Assembly (NCBI GenBank): GCA_938082505.1
Contig: CALLLH010000003.1
Location: 81,976-145,975, forward strand
DNA: 64,000 bases
Source of the DNA: an uncultured Flavobacteriales bacterium
GTDB taxonomy: Bacteria > Bacteroidota > Bacteroidia > Flavobacteriales_D > Sanyastnellaceae
Direction of reading: 5' to 3'
Shown here in pieces: positions 28,401-35,911 of this stretch (its first letter is position 1; the number at the start of each line of letters is the position of its first letter). The notes below the pieces were generated by a model. The model was not told the origin of the DNA. It did no database searches and saw only the letters and a list, made by a program, of their open reading frames with translations. A program made the translations under genes and the position numbers.

Positions 28401-28666
28401 AGGCGGTGGGTTTCTTTGACATAGGTTCAGCGTGGACAGGCGAGGATCCCTATAGCGATCAGAATGCCTTCAACAGCAATGAGGTCGAGCTCTATCCGGT
28501 GTCCGTCAGCGTGGACAACAACAGAGAACCCATCATCTGGGATTTCGGATTCGGGCTGCGCAGCCAACTGCTCGGCTATTTCGTCCGGGCGGACTGGGGC
28601 TGGGGGGTTGACGATGGCCTCATCCTGGACAGGGTCTTTCAACTCTCGCTTTCCACGGATTTCTGA
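25436..28666 (+). CDS. Large exported protein: peptidase_MA-like head, TolB-like propeller, outer-membrane barrel
   Basis: 1076 residues (ATG 25436; ATG 25457 gives a tighter signal peptide, CLVCCVMGMAPMSA). Region 1 (about 30-300) resembles gluzincin/peptidase_MA folds around PGWMEEGMVAAL, but the preceding helix reads AGLHRILLRQ with no HExxH, so zinc catalysis is not expected. Region 2 (about 315-560) has beta-propeller PD40/TolB units such as IDLDWSPDGRRIAFSG and HPEWTPDGNGLLFSS. Region 3 (about 685-1076) ends like an Omp85-type barrel, with WDFGFGLRSQLLGYFVRADWGWGV and terminal Phe. The layout is recurrent in Bacteroidota; the function is unknown. Confidence 0.75.
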   Translation: MAIARRAMRFRAGCLVCCVMGMAPMSAQFHNGLDMAFGKQRVQYRSFDWQFLPGEPFQVYYYQGGRSLAEFGLNAVTLDLPEVESTFQLRLSGPVEILVFNKHADFRQSNIGIDGTEAGNIGGATIIHGRKLFAWFDGDHAAFQRQLRAGLHRILLRQYLFGNDWKDIIKNNQLFQLPGWMEEGMVAALSGPMPSSDRAHLEDLVSRGLLTDVQVLDGEDQRIASEAVWRFILETFGKQSALDVLSGFKAGRTLDAGFRRIGMNLEGVLAAAQAHHVVSMAMDSPDDSEASHSLDMAWPQKMGSAMGELPHRGRRKYHHRRFTSSADGRWTAWTTDERGQVRVWWSDGRRKRCLAKYDHKLTRIVDPTYPVMAWHPSLPVLAHIHEEKGRVFLTISDAASGDSEERELFRIEKVIDLDWSPDGRRIAFSGVRAGHTDLHVFNTLAGSQVPLWEDSWDDHHPEWTPDGNGLLFSSNRPDENEPEALPTVPSGRKRDLWLYRLDQQDFERITTTPDADEVRPRILDDDTYVYQLSDRRDILHLAQRDSAILRVDTAIHYRYFTRTAPWFHLAGPVAELDLMEGDGQWEAMLVHKGRSRWLHGALPALPIKAAMREAGTDLASANARPWDYLPEDRVALLPGQVDYRNYTFESERQLRPTEGGAPGSGHEDSGTAAAPLPVLPTPLPYRRNYAVDQLLSQVDNSFATSFYQPFSGPANSFPGMSGLLKIGLSDLFEDSKWIGGVRLAGSLENSTFVLCHKDLAPKVDREWIIERQGTEGVNAELGALTRTHTHAVHYRRTVPFSETMSLRAQLTYRLDKVSLLATDPFNARRNDLYVQGIGGTVSWVFDDSRELSLNIRNGTRAKAWLEMLAPPDGEGDMLMVAGFDARRYIPLYRRITLCMRFAGNSSFGERGLLHYLGGVHESLLSTIDGAMPIPNGDFSYQTAATPMRGFVRNARNGTSFAVANAELRLPVFATLSPKKSLSPFLEHFQAVGFFDIGSAWTGEDPYSDQNAFNSNEVELYPVSVSVDNNREPIIWDFGFGLRSQLLGYFVRADWGWGVDDGLILDRVFQLSLSTDF

Positions 28667-29070
28667 TGCGTCCCATGCCCATTGACGTCACCACCATTCT
28701 CACCCTCCTGTTCATCGGGGCAGCAGCCGGTTGCCTCAGCGGATTCATCGGGATCGGCGGCGGGCTGCTCATCGTGCCCGCTTTGATGTATTTCCTCGGC
28801 ATGTCCCAGATGGCGGCCCAGGGGACGAGTCTCGCCCTCATGTTGCCCCCCATTGGGGCCTTGGCCGTGATGAATTACTGGAAAGCCGAGGCCGTGGACC
28901 TCAAGGCTGCGGGCATCATGGTGGTGGCCTTTGTGTTGGGCGGCTATTTCGGAAGCCGCTTGGCCCTGTCCCTCAACCCCATGAAGGTGCGTCTCGCATT
29001 CGGACTTTTGATGCTGTATGCCGCCGCGAAAATGATCATCAGTGCCGTCCGTGCCCTGTGGTATCCTTGA
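28666..29070 (+). CDS. Half-length TauE/SafE (TSUP) membrane permease
   Basis: 134 residues; its ATG shares one base with the upstream stop. Four hydrophobic segments are visible. The TSUP repeat signature is GCLSGFIGIGGGLLIVPAL, followed by AAQGTSLALMLPP and GGYFGSRLAL. Full-length members have about 250 residues made of two such halves; this one holds a single half and would have to dimerise. TSUP proteins move sulfite, sulfonates or other small organic anions. The substrate is unknown. It is followed after 17 nt by an amidohydrolase gene, probably in the same transcript. Confidence 0.78.
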   Translation: MRPMPIDVTTILTLLFIGAAAGCLSGFIGIGGGLLIVPALMYFLGMSQMAAQGTSLALMLPPIGALAVMNYWKAEAVDLKAAGIMVVAFVLGGYFGSRLALSLNPMKVRLAFGLLMLYAAAKMIISAVRALWYP

Positions 29071-29087
29071 ATTCAAAAGAGCCCAAC

Positions 29088-30317
29088 ATGTTCAAATCCG
29101 CCCTGCTCAGCGCAGTTGACTCCCAGAGGGAACGCGTGGTCCAACACAGGCGGCACCTGCACTCCAATCCCGAACCCTCTTTTTCCGAGACGCGCACGGG
29201 AGCCTATGTCGCTCAAGTCTTGGGCAACCTCGGCATCACCTTCTCCGAAGGGTGGTGTCAAGAACGCGGGGCGGCAGGCATTGTCGCAAGAATTGAAGGA
29301 AAGGAACCGGGGGCCCGGCACATGGCTTTGCGGGCCGACATGGATGCCCTGCCCATACAGGAAGTGGAGCGCTCCCATGCCAGTCAGGTTCCGGGTTGGA
29401 TGCACGCCTGCGGACATGATGCCCACACCGCCTGTCTGCTGGGGGCGGCCGAAGCGCTGCATTCCACGAGGGATCAATGGAACGGTACGGTACACTGCGT
29501 GTTCCAACCGGGGGAAGAGACCATACCCGGAGGTGCTTCAATCCTCGTGAAGGAAGGCGCCTTGCGTATCGATGCCCCGGAGACTGGGCCGGGGACAGCG
29601 CGCGGTCCGCTGGTCGACGGCATTGTGGGCCAACACGTCTACCCCCAACTCGAAGCCGGCTCTGTCGGGTTCAGGAGCGGCGCTTACATGGCCGCAACGG
29701 ATGAAGTGAACATCCTCATCCGTGGCAAGGGCGGTCATGCGGCTTTGCCCCACCGGGCGGTGGACCCCGTGGTCGTCTGCGCCCAGGTCATCAGCGCACT
29801 GCAAACCGTCGTCAGCAGAAGTTGTGATCCCACACAGCCATCGGTTCTGACCTTCGGAAAAGTCGCGGGAGGTCATGTGCGCAATGTGATTCCCAATGAG
29901 GTGATCCTTGAAGGCACCCTGCGCACCTATGATGAGCCGACCGCCATCGACCTGCGCAGCGCCATTCACAGGATTGCTTCCTCCACGGCAGCCGCCTTCG
30001 GCGCACAGGCGGAAGTGGCCATCAACATCGGATATCCCGCCGTCATCAATGCACCGGAATTGACGGCATCGTGCCGCCGACGGGCCATCGAACTGCTGGG
30101 CGCTGAGCAGGTCGTCGAACTCCCTCTCCGTATGACGGGCGAGGACTTCAGCTTCTACCAGCGCGAAGTGAATGGCTGTTTCTACAGGCTTGGAACAGGT
30201 GGGGACGCTCCCGGATGCCGCTCCGGGCTGCACACCTCAGACTTCGACATTGATGAGCGCGCCCTCGTGACGGGAACCGCCATGATGGCGTGGCTGGCCG
30301 CCACGGATGCCGGCTGA
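29088..30317 (+). CDS. M20-family amidohydrolase (aminoacylase/carboxypeptidase type)
   Basis: 409 residues from ATG 29088. It has the peptidase M20D pattern: RRHLHSNPEPSFSETRT, RADMDALPIQE, HACGHDAHTACLLGAA (metal His/Cys site), FQPGEETIPGGA (catalytic Glu), HAALPHRAVDPVV in the dimerisation lid, and the C-terminal GEDFSFYQREVNGCFYRLGTG. Such enzymes hydrolyse N-acyl amino acids, N-acetyl-diaminopimelate or hippurate. The substrate cannot be called from sequence. It lies after the TSUP permease and converges on recQ. Confidence 0.88.
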   Translation: MFKSALLSAVDSQRERVVQHRRHLHSNPEPSFSETRTGAYVAQVLGNLGITFSEGWCQERGAAGIVARIEGKEPGARHMALRADMDALPIQEVERSHASQVPGWMHACGHDAHTACLLGAAEALHSTRDQWNGTVHCVFQPGEETIPGGASILVKEGALRIDAPETGPGTARGPLVDGIVGQHVYPQLEAGSVGFRSGAYMAATDEVNILIRGKGGHAALPHRAVDPVVVCAQVISALQTVVSRSCDPTQPSVLTFGKVAGGHVRNVIPNEVILEGTLRTYDEPTAIDLRSAIHRIASSTAAAFGAQAEVAINIGYPAVINAPELTASCRRRAIELLGAEQVVELPLRMTGEDFSFYQREVNGCFYRLGTGGDAPGCRSGLHTSDFDIDERALVTGTAMMAWLAATDAG

Positions 30318-30335
30318 AGCTGAAGGCTGCAGGGG

Positions 30336-32555
30336 TCAGTTGGCGACCTCACTCATGAATTTGATCCGCACCAGTCGGATCTCCTCTTCGGAATAGGCAT
30401 CGCCCATCTCTTCGATCACCTCCTGCATGGAGCCATTCTCGCTTTCCATGAAGCAATCCCAGAGCTCCTCCACGCTGTCTTCATCGAGGTACTCCTCCAG
30501 GATGTAGTCCAGTCCCACCTTTGTTCCCGAGGCTACGATGCCCTCGATCATCCCGAGCAGCTCATCCACCGTGCACTGCTGGGCGCCTGCGATGTCCTCG
30601 AGGGACATCCTGCGGTCGAGTTTCTGGATGATGTGCACCTTGGAGGCGTTGCGGCCTGCGACACTCCGGACGACGGTGTCGCCGGGTCTGTCGATCCCCT
30701 CTTGCTCCACGTAATGCTGAATGAGCGCAATGAAAGGGGCACCGAACTTTCTGACCTTGGAGGACCCCACCCCGTTGATCATGAGGAGTTCGTCCTCATT
30801 GCAGGGGTAGTGCGTGGCCATCTCCTCGAGGCTGACATCAGAGAACACCACGAAAGGCGGCAACTCGAGGCGGTCCGCCTCCTCCTTGCGCAAAGCTTGG
30901 AGCATGTCGAACAAAGGCTGGTCCAATGCGGTACCGCCCAAACTTTCCCGTGACGCAATGACCCGCATGGACTTGGGCCGGTACAGGGTAAACGACCGGG
31001 GCTCGGTCAAAAACCGCTTCCCTTCATTCGTGAGGGAGAGCACCCCGAACTCCTCGGTCTTTTTTTGAAGCAGCCCCCCGAGCGCAATCTGACGGATGAT
31101 GACGGGCCATTCCTCCGGGTCGGCGAATGATGCTCCGGTGCCCTTGAATTCCGACACCTTTTCGCCACCATAGGTTGAAGTCTCCTGCGTTTCCCTGTCC
31201 ATCAGAACGTCGCAGAGGAAGGTCGCCCGGTGCCTCCCGCCGGTCGCCTCCACGAGCTTGAGCAGATGGTGGACGATTTCCTGCCCTTCATACGACTTTG
31301 GTGGGTTCCGTGCATTGTCGTCCATGTCCCAACCAGGGCCTGCGGCCGGATCGAACTCCTCACCGAAATAATGGAGCAGGTACTGCCGACGTGAAGTTGG
31401 CGTCTCGGCATAACCGGCCACTTCGGCCAACAATTGGGTGCCGATTTCCCGCTCTGCAATGGGCTTTCCGGAGAGGAATTTCTCCATCTTCTCCATGTCC
31501 TGAAGACCATAGAAGGCAATGCAATGACCTTCGCCACCATCCCGACCTGCCCGGCCGGTCTCCTGGTAGTATGCCTCGAGCGACTTCGGCATGTCGTAAT
31601 GAATGACGAAGCGGACATCGGGCTTGTCTATGCCCATGCCGAATGCGATGGTCGCGACGATGACGTCCACATCCTGCATCAGGAACTCATCCTGGATCCT
31701 CGATCGATGTGCTGCCTCCATGCCGGCATGATATGCGGCAGCCTTGATGCCATTGACCTTGAGCGTATCCGCGATCTCCTCGACCTTCTTCCTGCTCAGG
31801 CAGTACACGATTCCGCTGCGCCCCCTGTTCTCCTGGGCATGCTGGACCACTTGTCTCAAGGCGTCCTCCTTTGGGCGCACCTCATAGAACAGGTTGGCAC
31901 GGTTGAAGCTCGCCTTGTAGACATCGGCATCGAGAATGCCGAGGTTTTTCTGAATGTCGTGCTGGACTTTGGGGGTGGCTGTCGCCGTCAATGCGATGAT
32001 GGGAAAGGTGCCGATCCCATCGATGATCTCGCGCAACCTTCTGTACTCAGGCCGGAAGTCATGCCCCCACTCCGAAATGCAATGGGCCTCATCGATGGCG
32101 AAGAAACTCAGCCTCACCGATCGAAGGAAATCCGCATTTTCTCTCTTGTTCAAGGATTCGGGCGCCACATACAGCAGCTTGGTCCGGCCCGTGGCCACGG
32201 CTTCCTTGACCCGGAGGATGTCGTTCTTGCTCAGGGAGCTGTTCAGGAAATGGGCGATGTCGGGGTCATCCGCATGTCCCCGAATGGCATCCACCTGATT
32301 CTTCATCAAGGCAATCAGGGGACTCACCACAATGGCCGTTCCCTCCTGAAGCAACGCGGGGAGCTGATAGCACAGCGACTTGCCACCTCCCGTGGGCATG
32401 ATGACAAAGGCGTTCCGCCCTTCCATCAAGCTGGCGACAATCAACTCCTGCTCCCCCTTGAATTGATTGAACCCAAAAAAACGGGCAAGTCCCTCCTCAA
32501 CGGAGGAGCCGACCAAAGAGCCGGCATCAATGAAAGGGTCAACAGGCGTCTCCAT
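30336..32555 (-). CDS. recQ: ATP-dependent DNA helicase RecQ
   Basis: 739 residues, a long RecQ of the Bacteroidota type. Superfamily 2 motifs are clear: Q-motif region near the N-terminus (FFGFNQFKGEQELIV), Walker A PTGGGKSLCYQLPAL, DEAH box AIDEAHCISEWGHDFRPEYRRL, motif IV-VI VATIAFGMGIDKPDVRFVIHYDMP and QETGRAGRDG. The RQC domain follows, then HRDC (about 555-625, MATHYPCNEDELLMINGVGSSKVRKFG). A C-terminal extension of about 110 residues is predicted helical. It unwinds DNA in recombination and stalled-fork repair. It is transcribed alone. Confidence 0.95.
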   Translation of the reverse strand: METPVDPFIDAGSLVGSSVEEGLARFFGFNQFKGEQELIVASLMEGRNAFVIMPTGGGKSLCYQLPALLQEGTAIVVSPLIALMKNQVDAIRGHADDPDIAHFLNSSLSKNDILRVKEAVATGRTKLLYVAPESLNKRENADFLRSVRLSFFAIDEAHCISEWGHDFRPEYRRLREIIDGIGTFPIIALTATATPKVQHDIQKNLGILDADVYKASFNRANLFYEVRPKEDALRQVVQHAQENRGRSGIVYCLSRKKVEEIADTLKVNGIKAAAYHAGMEAAHRSRIQDEFLMQDVDVIVATIAFGMGIDKPDVRFVIHYDMPKSLEAYYQETGRAGRDGGEGHCIAFYGLQDMEKMEKFLSGKPIAEREIGTQLLAEVAGYAETPTSRRQYLLHYFGEEFDPAAGPGWDMDDNARNPPKSYEGQEIVHHLLKLVEATGGRHRATFLCDVLMDRETQETSTYGGEKVSEFKGTGASFADPEEWPVIIRQIALGGLLQKKTEEFGVLSLTNEGKRFLTEPRSFTLYRPKSMRVIASRESLGGTALDQPLFDMLQALRKEEADRLELPPFVVFSDVSLEEMATHYPCNEDELLMINGVGSSKVRKFGAPFIALIQHYVEQEGIDRPGDTVVRSVAGRNASKVHIIQKLDRRMSLEDIAGAQQCTVDELLGMIEGIVASGTKVGLDYILEEYLDEDSVEELWDCFMESENGSMQEVIEEMGDAYSEEEIRLVRIKFMSEVAN

Positions 32556-32556
32556 C

Positions 32557-32564
32557 TAACTTTG
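32557..32564 (+). promoter_or_regulatory. Candidate -7 box TAACTTTG for kdsD
   Basis: It fits TAnnTTTG exactly and sits just past the recQ start codon on the other strand, 31 nt before the kdsD ATG. Confidence 0.4.
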
Positions 32565-32595
32565 GCATCATCAATATAGGCCAAGGCCACTATAA

Positions 32596-33642
32596 ATGGC
32601 CCCACTAGACCCCAAGGATTTGCAAACATCCAAACCTGTGATGCCAGCGTCGACAGACCCCCCTGAATGGCTGCGCGTTGCACGCCGTACAATCCGACTT
32701 GAGTCCAATGCTGTCGCAGCCCTCGAAAGCAGACTGGATGCCGGTTTCGAGCGTGCCGTCCGCGATATTTTGGCGTGCACGCAGCGAGGTGGAAAACTGG
32801 TCTTCACGGGGATTGGCAAGAGTGCGGATGTGGCCAGAAAAACGGTGGCGACGCTCAACAGTACGGGAACACCCGCCGCTTTTCTCCATGCAGCGGATGC
32901 GCTGCACGGTGACCTCGGCCTCGTAGGGAAGGGTGACGTGGTCTTGGCCGTATCCAAAAGCGGGGCCACTGCGGAATTGGTCGGACTGCTTCCCATGCTC
33001 GGATCGAGGAACCTGCCACTCATGGCCATGGTGGGGCGCGTGGACAGTCCCGTGGGCCGGGCGGCCAGCGTCGTCCTTGACGTTTCGGTGGAACAGGAGG
33101 CCTGCCCGCATGACCTCGCCCCCACTTCGAGTTCGGCCGCACAATTGGCCATGGGAGATGCGTTGGCCATGGCCTTGATGGAGGCCCGGGGGTTCAGCAG
33201 CGAGGATTTCGCCCGCCACCATCCGGGAGGCAGCCTGGGCCGCAAGCTCATGCTCCGATTGTGTGATCTGCTCGACCCCGCGTTGAAGCCCTCCGTCTCA
33301 CCCGAGGCTGACCTGCGCAGTGTGGTCGATGCCGTCTCCACAGGAAGACTGGGTGCTGCTGCCGTGCTCGATGGCACGTCCGGCACCGGCATGTTGCTCG
33401 GGATCATCACCGACGGCGACGTGCGGCGCGCGCTGGACCGTGACCCCGCATCCTGGTCGTCACTTTCGGCCCGCGACGTGATGCAGTCCGAACCCCGATG
33501 TCTGCGGGCGGAAACCCGCGCCATCGAAGCCCTTGAGCTGCTCGAGTCCCATCGGATTTCCCAAGTTGTGGTGACCGATGAAGACGGGGTCTTCATCGGA
33601 TTCGTGCACCTTCACCAGCTGATGGACGCGGGCATCCGCTGA
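32596..33642 (+). CDS. kdsD: Arabinose-5-phosphate isomerase (KpsF/GutQ family)
   Basis: 348 residues. Interconverts ribulose-5-phosphate and arabinose-5-phosphate, the first step towards the LPS sugar Kdo. The SIS domain (about 50-195) shows GIGKSADVARK, ADALHGDLG and AVSKSGATAEL, and the adjacent LAPTSSSAAQLAMGDALA is diagnostic. HHPGGSLGRKL precedes a CBS pair (about 220-345). ATG 32596 adds a short N-terminal tail; ATG 32641 is an alternative. It begins a group with tatC and lptB, fitting envelope biogenesis. Confidence 0.92.
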   Translation: MAPLDPKDLQTSKPVMPASTDPPEWLRVARRTIRLESNAVAALESRLDAGFERAVRDILACTQRGGKLVFTGIGKSADVARKTVATLNSTGTPAAFLHAADALHGDLGLVGKGDVVLAVSKSGATAELVGLLPMLGSRNLPLMAMVGRVDSPVGRAASVVLDVSVEQEACPHDLAPTSSSAAQLAMGDALAMALMEARGFSSEDFARHHPGGSLGRKLMLRLCDLLDPALKPSVSPEADLRSVVDAVSTGRLGAAAVLDGTSGTGMLLGIITDGDVRRALDRDPASWSSLSARDVMQSEPRCLRAETRAIEALELLESHRISQVVVTDEDGVFIGFVHLHQLMDAGIR

Positions 33643-33658
33643 TCTCGCCATTCCAAAC

Positions 33659-34519
33659 ATGTCCACACAGCAACAAACGTCAACCGGAGAGATGGGCTTC
33701 ATGGACCATCTCGAGGAATTGCGGCGGCGGCTGTTCTACTCACTGGTGGGCATCCTGTCTGGAGCCATCACCCTCTTCGTCATGAAGGATTGGGTCTTCG
33801 ACCGGCTCATTTTTGCCCCGAGGAACCCGGATTTCATCACTTTCCGGGCTTGGTGCGCCCTGGGACACCTCACCGGGGCAGGCGACCGATTGTGTGTCAC
33901 AGAAATCACCTACGAGCTCATCAATACCACCATGCTCGGGAATTTCTCGGCGCACATCCTGGTTTCGGCCATCGGGGGGTTCATCATTGCCTTTCCCTGG
34001 ACATTCAACCAGATTTGGCGGTTCATCCGACCCGGTCTTCACGGCAAAGAGGCGAAGGCCGCGCGCGGGGTGACCTGGGCGGCCACCGCGCTGTTCTTCA
34101 TCGGGATCTGTTTCGGTTACTTCGTGATTGCCCCGCTCAGTCTCCAATTCCTCGGTCATTATGAAATCGGGGATGTGCAGGCCCGGATCGCCTTGATGAG
34201 TTACCTGAAAACCGTGGCCAGCATCACCCTTGCCGCCGGCCTCATTTTCCAGGTCCCCGTCGTGGTGCATTTCCTCGCCAAGCTCGGATTGGTCACTCCA
34301 AGGTCCTTGCGCAAATTCCGGAAACACACATTGGTCGTGACCCTCATCGTCGCCGCCATCATCACTCCTCCGGACCTCACGAGCCAGGTACTGGTCGCCC
34401 TTCCGGTACTGGGGCTGTATGAAATCGGCATCCTCCAGGCCAAACGGATCCAACGCCGGCAAGAGCGCAGCGATGCATCAAACGCCCGAGGGGGCGGAAA
34501 TCCTTCCGACCGCCCATGA
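33659..34519 (+). CDS. tatC: Sec-independent protein translocase TatC
   Basis: 286 residues with six hydrophobic segments. The family N-terminus [18 protein letters not shown] is present, as are [11 protein letters not shown] and [25 protein letters not shown]. It also has the second conserved loop [17 protein letters not shown] segment, [16 protein letters not shown] and [22 protein letters not shown]. TatC is the receptor for twin-arginine signal peptides in the inner membrane. A 50-residue insert between the first two helices is typical of Bacteroidota TatC. No tatA/B is in the window. The stop overlaps the lptB start (ATGA). Confidence 0.95.
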   Translation: MSTQQQTSTGEMGFMDHLEELRRRLFYSLVGILSGAITLFVMKDWVFDRLIFAPRNPDFITFRAWCALGHLTGAGDRLCVTEITYELINTTMLGNFSAHILVSAIGGFIIAFPWTFNQIWRFIRPGLHGKEAKAARGVTWAATALFFIGICFGYFVIAPLSLQFLGHYEIGDVQARIALMSYLKTVASITLAAGLIFQVPVVVHFLAKLGLVTPRSLRKFRKHTLVVTLIVAAIITPPDLTSQVLVALPVLGLYEIGILQAKRIQRRQERSDASNARGGGNPSDRP

Positions 34520-35295
34520 AGCTCTCCGCACACAATATCGTGAAGCAATACGGCCGCAGGAAGGTGGTCAACGAGGTCTCCTTTGAAGTCGAGACGGGCG
34601 AAGTCGTCGGATTGCTCGGGCCGAATGGCGCCGGCAAGACGACGTCCTTCTACATGGTCACCGGTCTTGTACGCCCTGATGCCGGAAACGTCTGGCTCCA
34701 GGATGATGCCGGGGAATATGACATCACGCGGGAGCCCATGTACCGCAGGGCACAGCGGGGCATCGGTTATCTGCCCCAGGAACCCTCTGTCTTCAGGAAG
34801 CTCAGCGTGGAGGACAACATCCTCGCCATCCTCGAACTCCACATTCCCGAACAGAAGCAACGTCGGGAACGGCTGGAAGCGCTGCTGGAAGAGTTTGGAC
34901 TCACCCATGTGCGCAAGAACCGCGGCGATGTGCTCAGCGGCGGAGAAAAACGCAGGACGGAGATCGCCCGGGCCCTTGCCGCCAATCCCCGCTTCATCCT
35001 GCTCGACGAACCCTTCGCCGGCGTCGACCCCATCGCAGTCGAGGACATCCAGCACATTGTGGGTCAATTGCGAAGCAAGGGCATTGGAATCCTGATTACG
35101 GACCACAATGTCCAGGAGACCCTGCACATCACGGACCGCGCCTACTTGCTCTTCGAGGGGCGCATCCTGAAAGCTGGAACTGCCGAAGAACTCGCCGCCG
35201 ACGAGCAGGTGCGCAAGGTGTACCTCGGCCAGAATTTCGTGTTGAGAAGCACCCTTGAGGACCCGCAGGGACCGGGGTCCTCCACCGCCGTCTGA
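34516..35295 (+). CDS. lptB: LPS export ABC transporter ATP-binding protein
   Basis: 259 residues. ABC ATPase with Walker [10 protein letters not shown] (about 36-44), Q loop [12 protein letters not shown], signature [16 protein letters not shown], Walker [14 protein letters not shown] and the switch His in [26 protein letters not shown] and [12 protein letters not shown] are LptB-specific. It powers LPS extraction from the inner membrane with LptFG and LptC; lptC is 31 kb upstream in this window. It overlaps tatC by four bases and converges on ribE with a 10-nt gap. Confidence 0.95.
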   Translation: MKLSAHNIVKQYGRRKVVNEVSFEVETGEVVGLLGPNGAGKTTSFYMVTGLVRPDAGNVWLQDDAGEYDITREPMYRRAQRGIGYLPQEPSVFRKLSVEDNILAILELHIPEQKQRRERLEALLEEFGLTHVRKNRGDVLSGGEKRRTEIARALAANPRFILLDEPFAGVDPIAVEDIQHIVGQLRSKGIGILITDHNVQETLHITDRAYLLFEGRILKAGTAEELAADEQVRKVYLGQNFVLRSTLEDPQGPGSSTAV

Positions 35296-35305
35296 TTCCG
35301 GCTGC

Positions 35306-35911
35306 TCAGTTTTGGCGGCGCATCAATTCAGCCACGTACTTGCCCAGCACATCAAACTCGAGGTTGACCCTGTCGCCTTGCTTCAGGCGGTGGAAACCGG
35401 TGTGCTCCCAGGTGTAGGGGATCACCGTGATGCTGAATCCTTCGGGTGATGCATCCACCACCGTCAAGGACACCCCGTTCACGGTGATCGAACCCTTGGC
35501 CACCGTAAGGTGGTGGAGCGCCTCCGCGTGTTGGAATGTCAAGTTCCACGAACCATCCCGCGCATCGATGCCCATGACCTCTGCCGTGGTATCCACATGG
35601 CCCTGGACGATGTGGCCGTCCAACCGGTCGCCTACACGCGTGCAGCGTTCGAGGTTGACCCGGTCTCCTTCGGACCAACCTCCGAGGGTCGTTCTGGACA
35701 GGGTTTCCTCCACCGCCGTCACCACGTAGCGGTTGCCTTCGACAGACACCACCGTGAGGCAAACTCCATCATGGGCCACACTTTGGTCCACCCTCAATTC
35801 CGAGGCAATTTCCGCCTCCAACGTGAAATTCCGGTTGGTCCCCTGCGCCTCGATGGCCACAATGTGTCCCATGGATTCTATGATGCCGGTAAACATGGTG
35901 CTGGTCTTCAT
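35306..35911 (-). CDS. ribE: Riboflavin synthase alpha chain
   Basis: Dismutates two 6,7-dimethyl-8-ribityllumazines to riboflavin. 201 residues from ATG 35911, which overlaps the stop of the upstream secreted-protein gene (ATGA); the classical N-terminus MFTGIIE begins five codons later at 35896 and may be the true start. Two tandem lumazine-binding repeats are visible: MFTGIIESMGHI to GHIVQGHVD, then a second with ITVNGVSLTVVDASPEGFSITVIPYTWEHT. Catalytic-region residues of both repeats look intact. Being placed behind a large T9SS substrate gene is odd for a cofactor enzyme. Confidence 0.95.
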   Translation of the reverse strand: MKTSTMFTGIIESMGHIVAIEAQGTNRNFTLEAEIASELRVDQSVAHDGVCLTVVSVEGNRYVVTAVEETLSRTTLGGWSEGDRVNLERCTRVGDRLDGHIVQGHVDTTAEVMGIDARDGSWNLTFQHAEALHHLTVAKGSITVNGVSLTVVDASPEGFSITVIPYTWEHTGFHRLKQGDRVNLEFDVLGKYVAELMRRQN

